Assembly (NCBI GenBank): GCA_017633935.1
Contig: JAGBOJ010000024.1
Coordinates: forward strand, 1-41,151
Direction of reading: 5' to 3'
Origin: Lachnospiraceae bacterium
GTDB lineage: Bacteria > Bacillota > Clostridia > Lachnospirales > Lachnospiraceae
DNA: 41,151 nucleotides
Shown here: in pieces, positions 30,883-38,871 of the stretch
How the letters are laid out: the number at the start of each line of letters is the position of its first letter
Position numbering within the stretch: position 1 is the first letter of the stretch
Made by a program: the position numbers and the translations under genes
The notes under the pieces: generated by a model
The model's input: the letters and a program-made list of their open reading frames with translations, nothing else
Databases searched by the model: none
Told to the model about the DNA's origin: nothing

Positions 30883-32268
30883 CTAATCGTTTATCTTTGT
30901 ACTGTCGAGCTTTGTGAGTATTTTCTCCTCCGGAAAGCCTTCATCGGCTGCACCCTTTTCGTACACCGATACTACCGCATCGAAAAATCTGTTGACTTCC
31001 TTTGTCGACACCATACTGTCTGCTCCCAGTTGTGCGGGCGTGACCGCCAATTCTCCTATTCCGAAATAGAACTTTGCTTTATTTGTCAGCTCGCTCCCGT
31101 CCTGCAGATTCTTTGTGAGATTTGAAAACACCTCTGTCTTTCTTGCGTGTACACTGACCGAAGCAGGCTCCTTTATATATATCTTCGGTTCATACACCAT
31201 CTCATTTGTGTAAAGATAAGCCAAAACCTCCGATTCACTGTCAGGCGGTATCTGCTTTATAATGTAAAAAGATACCGGAATACCGTCATAATTGGTAAAG
31301 ACGATCTTATCCTCATACTTTATATCGACCTTTTCCCCAAGTCCGTCCACATCATATTTTCCCGTATAAGCGGGATAATAGAAAAAGTACAGATTTCTTA
31401 TCGTACACCCGTCATCAGCTATATCCACATTATTATATGCCGTATAATTTTTAATAAAAGATCCTGTCACGCTGCCCGATGATACCGATTCGTACTTTAC
31501 CTCCACATTTGCAAGCTGCTTTTGCCCTCCCACGGCCGTGACGCCGTTATTTGAAAGTGTGATCGTAAAGGTTCGCCTAACCGTATCAGCCTTAAATTTA
31601 GGAGGCTCACCTTCTCTCAGCTCCTTCAGGAAAAGCTCTCTTCTGACATCATAGCTGTCTGACATGAAAAGTCCGTCGTAATTGCTGTTCATATCATGTA
31701 TCACAGCCAGCGGATCACTGTTTGGTTTTATCTGAATATCCTCGGAGCCTGTCTTGTTCCACCTGTTTCCCGATACCGTATAGTCGCTTCCGTTGAGACT
31801 GATCTTCGCATCATAATCAAAGCCCTGATACTTCATATTCTTTATCCCGTAGGTGGCTTCAAGTCCGTTATTACTGATGAGCACAACATTTGCGGACACA
31901 ATCTTATGTGTAGCGGGATCGGTTATGCTTGAATTATCGACAAGCCTCAGATCGTCAAGTCCTGCTATCTGCCGGTATACATCCTCCGTGGTATAACCCT
32001 TTAAGCCCTCCATTATATCCTGCGCTATCATCGTCGAGCGCAGCTTGATCTTGGCCTTTCTTGTAACTCTGGCATTGACCACAAAGCTGTTCAGCATGGG
32101 GATTATCGCCACAGCCAAAATAAGCACGGCGATCAAAAGCTCCAAAAGCGTGAAGCCTGAATTATCGGATCTTAAACCGTTTCTTTTCCGACCGTCACCC
32201 ACAGCACCTTTATCCGGCCTGACATATCCGCTATGCAGTTTTTTAAATAACCACATTCTGCTCATCAT
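30883..32268 (-). CDS. PilV-like minor prepilin
   Basis: A 461-residue protein whose hydrophobic segment SGFTLLELLIAVLILAVAIIPMLNSF is a type III prepilin N-terminus with Glu at +5; the AVLILAVAIIPMLNSF pattern is typical of PilV/GspI. The leader before the cut is 38 residues if the first ATG is used, which is unusually long. No better start with a ribosome site was found, and the true start may be the ATG at 32256. The gene begins 11 bases after the PilO-like stop and precedes the PilX-like gene by 27 bases. It is probably a minor subunit at the pilus tip; the large C-terminal domain has no similarity that I recognise. Confidence 0.82.
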   Translation of the reverse strand: MMSRMWLFKKLHSGYVRPDKGAVGDGRKRNGLRSDNSGFTLLELLIAVLILAVAIIPMLNSFVVNARVTRKAKIKLRSTMIAQDIMEGLKGYTTEDVYRQIAGLDDLRLVDNSSITDPATHKIVSANVVLISNNGLEATYGIKNMKYQGFDYDAKISLNGSDYTVSGNRWNKTGSEDIQIKPNSDPLAVIHDMNSNYDGLFMSDSYDVRRELFLKELREGEPPKFKADTVRRTFTITLSNNGVTAVGGQKQLANVEVKYESVSSGSVTGSFIKNYTAYNNVDIADDGCTIRNLYFFYYPAYTGKYDVDGLGEKVDIKYEDKIVFTNYDGIPVSFYIIKQIPPDSESEVLAYLYTNEMVYEPKIYIKEPASVSVHARKTEVFSNLTKNLQDGSELTNKAKFYFGIGELAVTPAQLGADSMVSTKEVNRFFDAVVSVYEKGAADEGFPEEKILTKLDSTKIND

Positions 32269-32279
32269 CTTTAAGCTGT

Positions 32280-33377
32280 TTACTGTGCCTGAACCACCTG
32301 CGGCTGCGCAGCCGTATCAACCGGATTTACCACCGTAGGCAGCTCCGCAGCAAGGTTTCCCGCCATATTAAGCGCTGCTGCCGTATTGCCTGCCGCATTA
32401 TTTCCGGCTGCTGCATTATTCCCTGCCGCCGCGTTTCCGGTGTTTTCCGCGCCTTCATTTGCTCCGTCTGTGCCGTTTTCTCTGCCATCTCCGGTCTCAG
32501 CAGCATTGTCTCCCCCATTTATTCCTCTTAAGATCATATCGATGTCCATGCCCTCGGCAAACTCCGCCGAGCCGAAAATATTTGATCTTCCCACAGCAAC
32601 CGAAGGAAGCACGGGATATTCATATACCTTACCCGTTCCCGTAAGTGAATATTCATTTATAACCGCGGAAACCGTAAGCAGGGCGGTATCTTCGTTGAAG
32701 GCAAGTGAGATATTCTGCACCGTCCGTCTGTTCTCGTTATTAATGAAATATTCCAGCGTCCTCTTTATACCCTCATATGAGGTCATAAAGTTCATATTTA
32801 CAACATTGACATTCAATGTGATCGGACCGTATTCCCCTTGGTATCCGGCAGGCAGAGTGCCCGTGGAAAAATTGAGATCCGGCACCTGAAGCTCCCTGTA
32901 TGTAGTGGTCTCGCCGGCCTGAGCCGCAGCCACATCCTCCTCCAGTGTAGTTTCCCCCACCGGTGCATCCTCAGCGGGAGCTGCCGCCGCTGCCTGTCCG
33001 TCTGTAGGTCCCGAGCCTACCGTATAAAGGGCTACCGGCTCCTGGAAATCCAGAGTCATCACCTGCATCGGTGCAAGAGCCTCCAGCCTCATTGCCTCCA
33101 TCACCGCATCTTCTTCCTCAAGCATAGGCGGAAAGCAGTTATATGCTTTCTGTATACCCAGCTCCATTCTCTCCAGCTCACTCTCATAAAATGCCCTGCT
33201 GTTAGCCTTGCCCGTAAGGTCATCTATCTGTGACTGAAGCTTGCTGTTTGCCGATTCAACCTCCGCGATCTTTTCCTGATATTTCTGATATACAAGAAAA
33301 TAAACCAGCACTGCTGCTATAACGGCAATAAGTCCCAAAATCAGGGGGATCTGCTTTTTATCAACCTTAAGTTTCAT
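32280..33377 (-). CDS. PilO-like inner membrane alignment protein
   Basis: A 365-residue bitopic protein: a short cytoplasmic N-terminus, one membrane helix (about residues 11-28, IPLILGLIAVIAAVLVYF) and a coiled coil (about 33-75). Then comes an extracytoplasmic part with the PilO-like ferredoxin-type region around MTSYEGIKRTLEYFINNENRRTVQNISLAF. Its place directly after the PilM-PilN fusion gene supports PilO, which with PilN links the cytoplasmic PilM to the pilus machine. The ATG overlaps the preceding stop by 4 bases (33374-33377). The C-terminal 60 residues are a low-complexity tail of repeated GNNAA and GNTAA units, and residues 125-155 hold an Ala/Glu-rich insertion. Confidence 0.85.
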   Translation of the reverse strand: MKLKVDKKQIPLILGLIAVIAAVLVYFLVYQKYQEKIAEVESANSKLQSQIDDLTGKANSRAFYESELERMELGIQKAYNCFPPMLEEEDAVMEAMRLEALAPMQVMTLDFQEPVALYTVGSGPTDGQAAAAAPAEDAPVGETTLEEDVAAAQAGETTTYRELQVPDLNFSTGTLPAGYQGEYGPITLNVNVVNMNFMTSYEGIKRTLEYFINNENRRTVQNISLAFNEDTALLTVSAVINEYSLTGTGKVYEYPVLPSVAVGRSNIFGSAEFAEGMDIDMILRGINGGDNAAETGDGRENGTDGANEGAENTGNAAAGNNAAAGNNAAGNTAAALNMAGNLAAELPTVVNPVDTAAQPQVVQAQ

Positions 33378-35269
33378 TCCTGCACCTCCCCTGCATTTTC
33401 TTCAGCCGCATCTTCCGCTCCGACCGTTTCTCCGGTATTTCCGGCATCCGTCACTACTGTTTCTTCAAATCCGCTGTCTGTTCCTGCATAAGTATCGCTG
33501 CTCCCGTTGCCGATCTCATTTAAGGAAACGGGCTCGGGCTGTCTGTATGTGCAGGTTATTGAAAAAGTCACCTCAGTAAGCATATTTTCGGCATCTGTTG
33601 TCTCCGAAAGTGCCGACACATTGATCGAAGCCAGTGATTCAAACGATCTCATGTTATTTATCAAATTTACGGCATCCTGCTTTGACGCACACTTAAATGA
33701 CATATTTGCAACCGTTCCGTCGGACGAAAAAGCCGTTACTATCGTTCTGGACGGCAGCTTGCCTTCAAGCTCGGCGACAAAATCCCGCAGACCTTCATTT
33801 CTTGTATTCGTAAGCTGGTACAGCGCATCAACCTCATTATAAAGCGCGGATTTGTCCATATACTGATTATACACATCCACTATCGGCATCAGCGAATTAA
33901 GCTGTGTATTTAATGAACTGTTTTTTTCCATTGCCTGATTATAAGGCAGAATAGAAAGCACTATAAGAACAGCGCTGACTATAACGCCTCCGGCAAGAAG
34001 CAGATATCCGAGTGCCCCCTGATTTACAGACCCAAGGGAAAGCGCCGAACTCTTGCCGCCCTTTGAAGCTGCGGCTGCCTGCTTTTTCTTATCGTGCTCT
34101 ACGGGGATAAGATCCATAGGCGCGATCGCAGCTCCGAAGCAGCCGATATACTCACCGATGCTTATCTTCTTTACCGTCTTTGAAAGCTTTGCGGAAGAAG
34201 TGCTTGACAGCACAACGACCTCGCCTCCCGTAGCTTCTGCCAAAAGATCATCCATTCCTTTGAAATCGCCGCCCATACCGGTAAGAACATATTTGGTTAT
34301 GGGATTTTCCGAATTTCTGGAATTATAATAATCTATGACCCTTGTGATGGAACCCATAAGCATATCAAGGGATTCCGTCACATTTTCTATAAGCTTCTTT
34401 CTTCTTAAGTTTCTTTCATCCGCCTCGGGGTTCGTTTTGGCTGTTTCTGCCTCCCCGTCCGAGTCAAAGCCAAGGCTTTCAGCCAGCGATCTTGGTTTCT
34501 CGGGCTCCGGCTCCTCTTCCTTAGGCTCCTCTTTTTCTATGCCGATCAGCTTCTGCATCCTCAAAAGCTTTACGGCGTCATCATAAGGGGTGGCACCCAT
34601 AGTGTCAGCCGACATCACTTCATCTATGGCTGTATCCGCCCCGTATGTAATATTTCTTTGCAATGCAACGACCTTGTTATTCAGAACAGTAAGCAGCGAG
34701 GTGGTCTCATCTATCTTTATTATGAGCGTAACCTCGTTTGATACCTCCGACTTCAATACCGGAAGTATCGAATTACCGGAATAATCCAAGGCTTCGATCG
34801 AAAGCCCTGCTTCTTTTGCAAGTGTATAATAGGACTCGAGCAGCTCCTTGGAGGCTGCGAGCATAAGCATCCTAAGCTGCTTTCTCCCGTTATCCTCAGT
34901 TTCTTCAAGCGGTGTATACGCCACCTGATACTGAGACATATCTACCGGAAAATACTCAGAAGCCTTGGCTGTCACAAGGGGGCCAAGACTCTTTTCCTTT
35001 ACCTTGGGAACTGTCACCTCCCTGTTTGCAATCTTTGATGAGGTTATGGAAAATACGGCTTTCTTTGTTTTTATGCCGTTTTCTGCCATTCCCTTTTTTA
35101 ATTCTTCCGCAAAAAGCGGGGCGTCAACGATCTGCCCGTCATCAACCGACCCTTCCGGAGTCGGGAACGAAAAGCAGCTGTATACGCCCGGATTTTTTTT
35201 CTTGTAGTCGACCTCGGCAACCCTTGTGAAAGCACTGCCTATGTCGATACTTACTACCCTGTTTGCCAT
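33374..35269 (-). CDS. PilM-PilN fusion protein
   Basis: A 631-residue protein joining two pilus alignment proteins. Residues 1-395 are a PilM-type actin-like ATPase: DIGSAFTRVAEV (9-20) at the phosphate site, the ITYGADTAIDEVM region (207-219) and the adenosine-site-like VLTGMGGDFKGMDDLL (328-343). An acidic, Pro-rich insert occupies about 246-290. A Lys/Ala/Ser-rich linker (394-410) leads to one membrane helix (419-441), then a PilN-like extracytoplasmic domain with a coiled coil and a ferredoxin-like fold (441-590) and an acidic tail. In Gram-negative systems PilM and PilN are separate and bind each other through the PilN N-terminal peptide. GGAGA precedes the ATG. The next gene, PilO-like, overlaps by 4 bases. 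Nothing in the sequence suggests a frameshift joined them. Confidence 0.9.
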   Translation of the reverse strand: MANRVVSIDIGSAFTRVAEVDYKKKNPGVYSCFSFPTPEGSVDDGQIVDAPLFAEELKKGMAENGIKTKKAVFSITSSKIANREVTVPKVKEKSLGPLVTAKASEYFPVDMSQYQVAYTPLEETEDNGRKQLRMLMLAASKELLESYYTLAKEAGLSIEALDYSGNSILPVLKSEVSNEVTLIIKIDETTSLLTVLNNKVVALQRNITYGADTAIDEVMSADTMGATPYDDAVKLLRMQKLIGIEKEEPKEEEPEPEKPRSLAESLGFDSDGEAETAKTNPEADERNLRRKKLIENVTESLDMLMGSITRVIDYYNSRNSENPITKYVLTGMGGDFKGMDDLLAEATGGEVVVLSSTSSAKLSKTVKKISIGEYIGCFGAAIAPMDLIPVEHDKKKQAAAASKGGKSSALSLGSVNQGALGYLLLAGGVIVSAVLIVLSILPYNQAMEKNSSLNTQLNSLMPIVDVYNQYMDKSALYNEVDALYQLTNTRNEGLRDFVAELEGKLPSRTIVTAFSSDGTVANMSFKCASKQDAVNLINNMRSFESLASINVSALSETTDAENMLTEVTFSITCTYRQPEPVSLNEIGNGSSDTYAGTDSGFEETVVTDAGNTGETVGAEDAAEENAGEVQE

Positions 35270-35349
35270 TGTCTCTCCAATTTTCCCTTAAGTGTGGATT
35301 TCCCTAAAAATCTCCCGTTATAATCATTTATAATGCAGCGTCATTCCGG

Positions 35350-36117
35350 CTACATATGAAGCATACCAAGATACCAGTCCATAAACCTGTCTCCGACAAG
35401 CATCGCCAGATACAATCCGAATGCAAGATATGGTCCCATGGCAAGCATGTGATCCGCCCTGGACACTTTCATCCTGATAATATGCACAATGGAACCCGTG
35501 ATGCAGCCCACTAAAAAGCCAAATACACACAGCTTCCATCCTAAAAGCAGTCCTGCGACCGCCATTAATTTAATATCTCCTCCGCCTATGGCGCGTCCTT
35601 TAGACACCAGATATATGATATACAACAACAAGCTTACCGACACGGCGCCGATCAGATAGTCAGGCCAGTTTTTCAGGTCTGTAACTAAATGGATCAGCCC
35701 CAGTGCCAGTAAGAAGTAATTGAGTCCGATTGGAATTTCATAACTCCTCCAATCTATAACACTTATTGTCAGCAACGCGCCTGATGCCAGACACCAGATC
35801 ACACTTTCAACAGATATCCCGTGAAAAACGAAGATCAGGACGAATAGGGCGCCTGTCACCGCCTCCATCAGCGGATATTTTATCGAAAGCTTTGCATGAC
35901 ATTTCCTGCATCTTCCCCTTAGAAAAAGGTAACTGAGAAGCGGTATATTATCGTACCACTTCAAGACATATCCGCAGCTCTCACAATGAGACCTCACTGT
36001 CACAATCGACTCATGCCTCGGCAGCCTGTCCGTACAGACATTGAAAAAACTGCCGAAGCATAAGCCGAATATGAATACCGTTATGTAAATTAGCAAGAGT
36101 GTCGGGTCGAGGGGCAT
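35350..36117 (-). CDS. Prepilin peptidase, A24 family
   Basis: This 255-residue polytopic aspartic protease cleaves prepilin leaders and N-methylates the new N-terminus. Both active aspartates are visible, D122 in VIDWRSYEIP and D181 in GGGDIKLM, the G-x-G-D type. The N-terminal domain keeps the four cysteines (C45, C48, C70, C73) of the methyltransferase region and the GSFFNVCTDRLPR motif. Length and about eight membrane segments fit the family. It begins 5 bases after the pilin gene, without a clear ribosome site, so translation is likely coupled. Its presence fits with the five prepilin-like proteins nearby. An 80-base gap to the PilM-PilN gene holds no feature I can name. Confidence 0.94.
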   Translation of the reverse strand: MPLDPTLLLIYITVFIFGLCFGSFFNVCTDRLPRHESIVTVRSHCESCGYVLKWYDNIPLLSYLFLRGRCRKCHAKLSIKYPLMEAVTGALFVLIFVFHGISVESVIWCLASGALLTISVIDWRSYEIPIGLNYFLLALGLIHLVTDLKNWPDYLIGAVSVSLLLYIIYLVSKGRAIGGGDIKLMAVAGLLLGWKLCVFGFLVGCITGSIVHIIRMKVSRADHMLAMGPYLAFGLYLAMLVGDRFMDWYLGMLHM

Positions 36118-36122
36118 CTATA

Positions 36123-36578
36123 TTAAAATACTTTTGTAGTAGTAGTGGTTGTTCCTGCCTCTTCAATATATCCATCAGCAGAGACCTTGACAGTCTTTGT
36201 TGTGGAATCAACTTCTACCTTTATAGTAGGGGCAGTAGTATATGTTTTAGATGTAAGTCTTACATTAGTTCCAACAGTTTGTGCAAGCTCATACTCTAAT
36301 GTGCCTGCTGTGGCCGATGCGTTGAAATTATATGCCTTTGATGCAGGAGTTATACTTGTGCCTGCCGTACCTATGTTATCATACACATTTTCATTAGCCA
36401 TTGCTGCTTTAGCAGCGCTTGCAATTTCAGCTATTGCCGAATTGTCCTTCTGGAGCCTTGACTTCTCAACATACCTTAAGAACTGGGGAGCAAGTACACC
36501 AACCAGAACTGCCATGATCGCGATAACTACGATAAGCTCGACAAGTGAAAAACCTTTGTTGTTCATTTCCTTCTTCAT
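36123..36578 (-). CDS. Major type IV pilin-like protein
   Basis: A 151-residue prepilin: leader MKKEMNNKG cut before FSLVELIVVIAIMAVLVGVLAPQF, with Glu at +5 and the conserved Pro in the pilin helix. The mature part is small, about 140 residues, as for a major subunit, and is rich in Ala, Thr and Val, with a C-terminal strand pair and the tract AGTTTTTTKVF. AAGGAG precedes the ATG at 36578. It is the first full gene after the operon promoter and is followed by its own peptidase, so it is likely the most highly expressed pilin of the locus. The six consecutive Thr near the C-terminus could be glycosylated; that is inference. Confidence 0.92.
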   Translation of the reverse strand: MKKEMNNKGFSLVELIVVIAIMAVLVGVLAPQFLRYVEKSRLQKDNSAIAEIASAAKAAMANENVYDNIGTAGTSITPASKAYNFNASATAGTLEYELAQTVGTNVRLTSKTYTTAPTIKVEVDSTTKTVKVSADGYIEEAGTTTTTTKVF

Positions 36579-36621
36579 ATCTTTCTCCTTTGCTTATTAA
36601 TTTATAGTAATAATATATCTT

Positions 36622-36646
36622 AAATCCGGTCCCTATTACCGGGTTT
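36622..36646 (-). promoter_or_regulatory. Hairpin before the pilin gene
   Basis: AAATCCGGT (36622-36630) pairs with ACCGGGTTT (36638-36646) over 9 bp, with one G-T pair and a 7-base loop, between the mini ORF and the pilin gene. No T-run follows on either strand. It may block decay from the 5' end or separate the mini ORF from the pilin message. Confidence 0.4.
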
Positions 36647-36657
36647 AATTCATGCTT

Positions 36658-36773
36658 TCACTCTTTTTCCGGCTCATGCTTTTCGATATATTTTATTATT
36701 TCTATGATTTTTCAGCCAACCAATCCTCTTTTTCGAGTTTTTCTATTAAATTAATAATCTCTCTTCCACTCAT
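36658..36773 (-). pseudogene. Tiny leader ORF with a frameshift in an A-run
   Basis: An excellent ribosome site (AGGAGGTGG) precedes an ATG at 36773 and the short frame MSGREIINLIEKLEKEDW, which stops at 36702 after 23 codons. If the A5 run (T's at 36708-36712) had six bases, the frame would continue as AEKIIEIIKYIEKHEPEKE and end at 36658, giving a 38-residue, mostly helical, charged protein. The second half reads as natural protein, so this is either a frameshifted gene, a programmed slip, or a sequencing error in the homopolymer. It lies on the leader of the pilin transcript. I do not recognise the product. Confidence 0.5.
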
Positions 36774-36808
36774 CGTACCACCTCCTCTTATAATTTATAA
36801 TCTTTTTA

Positions 36809-36837
36809 ATTATACAACAATATTTCTCTGTTTACAA
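36809..36837 (-). promoter_or_regulatory. Promoter of the pilus operon
   Basis: On the minus strand, TTGTAA (36832-36837) and TATAAT (36809-36814) are 17 bp apart, upstream of the mini ORF and the pilin gene. The predicted start is near 36802. This is the best promoter match in the gap before the pilin, and no stronger one is seen between pilus genes, so it may drive the whole operon. Confidence 0.65.
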
Positions 36838-37090
36838 ACGCCATATATAGTGTATTTCTTATGATTTTATCACAGTATACATCCTTATATATATTTTTGT
36901 GATTAATAACAAGTTTTTCATTAAACACACATAGTCCTGTCAAGTACTAATAGTAATATCGGTTTTTTTCTGATAACTTTAACACTATATGTCTTAATTA
37001 TTTTCTTTTCTCAATATTGTTATAAATTTCACACAAATTTACAACATAAAAGAAAGGTATCTGTACTGTATTCCAATTAGTAAACCAGTC
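36838..37090. other. AT-rich intergenic stretch
   Basis: This stretch between the upstream end of the pilus promoter and the end of the GT-C gene is very AT-rich. It contains no credible coding frame and no clear terminator for the GT-C gene. An isolated TTGACA (36938-36943, minus) has no matching -10 box. Confidence 0.5.
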
Positions 37091-38851
37091 CTATTTTAAT
37101 CTATATACATAACAAGTGTGATACCCTCCTAGAAATTCTATATCATTAAAACCAAGTTCATCCCTAAAATATTCATATGTTTCATTATAAGGATTAAATT
37201 CATAGCTTACCTCTCCCGATAAAATATCTACACTTTGTTCCTCCTTTGTATCCAGTGAATAACAATTTATATCCACTAAAAGAATCATATTATCATTGCT
37301 TTCTGCCTTTTCTTTGATCAAATCACCTGACTTATTTTCTGACAGGTCTATCGGAGAAGAGTAAAAATAGTTTTTGCATCTCATTATATCAGCTATATGA
37401 AATATAAATGTGGTAATACCTTTTTCGATAATCACAACATCTGCATCTGCCGATTCTGCCGGCAAATCTACTGTTACATTTCTTCCACCCATAAAACACT
37501 TATTACCAAATAAAAGAGATGTGACTATCATGATCATAGTGACCATAACCTTGATACGCTGCCAACGGAACAGTTCAAACAGAACAATTAACACAGTAAG
37601 AGCAACAAAAGGAGTAAATATAAAAAGATATCTAACAGATTCATAATGATAAAAATATAGCAATAATTTTCTTGCATATATTAAAAGAATGATAACACAA
37701 CTTAGTATAACAGGGAGCAACATCTGTAAATGAGGAACGAGTTTTCTCAAAGTCCCTGCTACTATCATTCTTACCTTTATTCTAATCAGCTTGAACCATT
37801 CGTCTTTTCTGAAAAGAAACAAAACAATACTATATAATATTGCAAATCCAATAGTAAACCAGAGCAAATAAAACAGTAACATTGAGGCAAAAATCGGAGT
37901 AAAAACCCCGAATAAACCATTCATTATTACATGAATGCCCATCCTAAGCTGGAGCATATATGGGTATGATTCTGCTCCATACAAACCCGGTTGATCAAAA
38001 CTTAGTTGATCAAACAAGACCGGACAAGTGATGATCATTAACACCACTGCTGAAAGCATTGCGCTTCCAAAGCAAAGCATTTTTTTAATTTTATTCTTTA
38101 TAATAAGAATCAGACATAAAAGCACAACCAAAACACAAGCATATATATCCGCAAAATAATCTGTGATTGATGCCATGTATAAGAACAGGAATGCCAACAA
38201 AAGATTTTTATCAGATAGGGTCTTGTCATCTATACTATAAACATATCTCAGGCAATAAAAAGTAAATGCTACTACAAAACCGGTGGATAACACATACATT
38301 CGCAAAAAGCACATCATATTAATATTTACCGATGTTAACCCAAAGAATGTCATTATTAAAATGGCATCTTCCCTTCTTCGCGAAATAAATAAAGCCAATC
38401 TATATAAATATACTTGAATAAAAATCATACCAACAATATTTATAATAAACCCGCTCCATCTGGAGAAAACATTAATTGTAAATGAACAGATTGTGTGCAG
38501 TATGATAAAATAAAGTGGTGGATGCGCATCATATTGCAAAGTGATTTGTAAGTTTTTATACGAAAAAGCCTCATCCTCCTGTACAGTCAAATAGTCCACA
38601 AGTGTTTCCCCAGCTTTCCATATATTTATATCCGTCTTATCCCATAATCCCTGTTCACTTTGTAAAGGATTAATCTTGCCTGATGAGTTAGCGGTTCCAT
38701 AGCTATATATATCATCAGCATAATAATTCATTTTTTTATAAGCCATAAAATATGAGCTAACCAGACATTGTATGGAAATTATAACAAAGATTAACACCAT
38801 TATTTTTTTCTTCGATATAGAATTTAAGTCCATTTTCATTTCTTTATACAT
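37091..38851 (-). CDS. GT-C-type polytopic glycosyltransferase-like protein
   Basis: A 586-residue membrane protein with about ten to twelve hydrophobic helices. Its first extracytoplasmic loop holds YYADDIYS (acidic pair D46 D47), and a following loop carries YDAHPPLYFIILH (D108-H110-P-P). Both are patterns of GT-C glycosyltransferases of the PMT/ArnT-like type, which use lipid-linked sugars at the outer face of the membrane. The C-terminal 130 residues are soluble. The start is uncertain: ATGs at 38851, 38839 and 38833 are possible and no ribosome site is convincing. It follows the other GT-C gene by 20 bases in the same direction and shares its promoter. Target and sugar are unknown; pilin or a surface polymer is possible. 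Confidence 0.75.
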   Translation of the reverse strand: MYKEMKMDLNSISKKKIMVLIFVIISIQCLVSSYFMAYKKMNYYADDIYSYGTANSSGKINPLQSEQGLWDKTDINIWKAGETLVDYLTVQEDEAFSYKNLQITLQYDAHPPLYFIILHTICSFTINVFSRWSGFIINIVGMIFIQVYLYRLALFISRRREDAILIMTFFGLTSVNINMMCFLRMYVLSTGFVVAFTFYCLRYVYSIDDKTLSDKNLLLAFLFLYMASITDYFADIYACVLVVLLCLILIIKNKIKKMLCFGSAMLSAVVLMIITCPVLFDQLSFDQPGLYGAESYPYMLQLRMGIHVIMNGLFGVFTPIFASMLLFYLLWFTIGFAILYSIVLFLFRKDEWFKLIRIKVRMIVAGTLRKLVPHLQMLLPVILSCVIILLIYARKLLLYFYHYESVRYLFIFTPFVALTVLIVLFELFRWQRIKVMVTMIMIVTSLLFGNKCFMGGRNVTVDLPAESADADVVIIEKGITTFIFHIADIMRCKNYFYSSPIDLSENKSGDLIKEKAESNDNMILLVDINCYSLDTKEEQSVDILSGEVSYEFNPYNETYEYFRDELGFNDIEFLGGYHTCYVYRLK

Positions 38852-38871
38852 TTTTAAAATAAGCTACCTTT

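Noticed and set aside
36702..36773. Mini ORF as a HicA-like toxin
   Set aside because: The opening MSGREIINLIEKLEKEDW recalls HicA starts, but the Gly-Ser-His-His region is missing and no antitoxin follows.
36652..36864. 70-codon plus-strand frame before the pilin operon
   Set aside because: It is an AT-rich Phe/Leu/Ile frame without a ribosome site, overlapping the mini ORF and promoter read on the other strand.
36938..36943. TTGACA as an additional promoter for the pilus operon
   Set aside because: No acceptable -10 box occurs at 16-18 bp; the TTGTAA-17-TATAAT pair nearer the gene is better.
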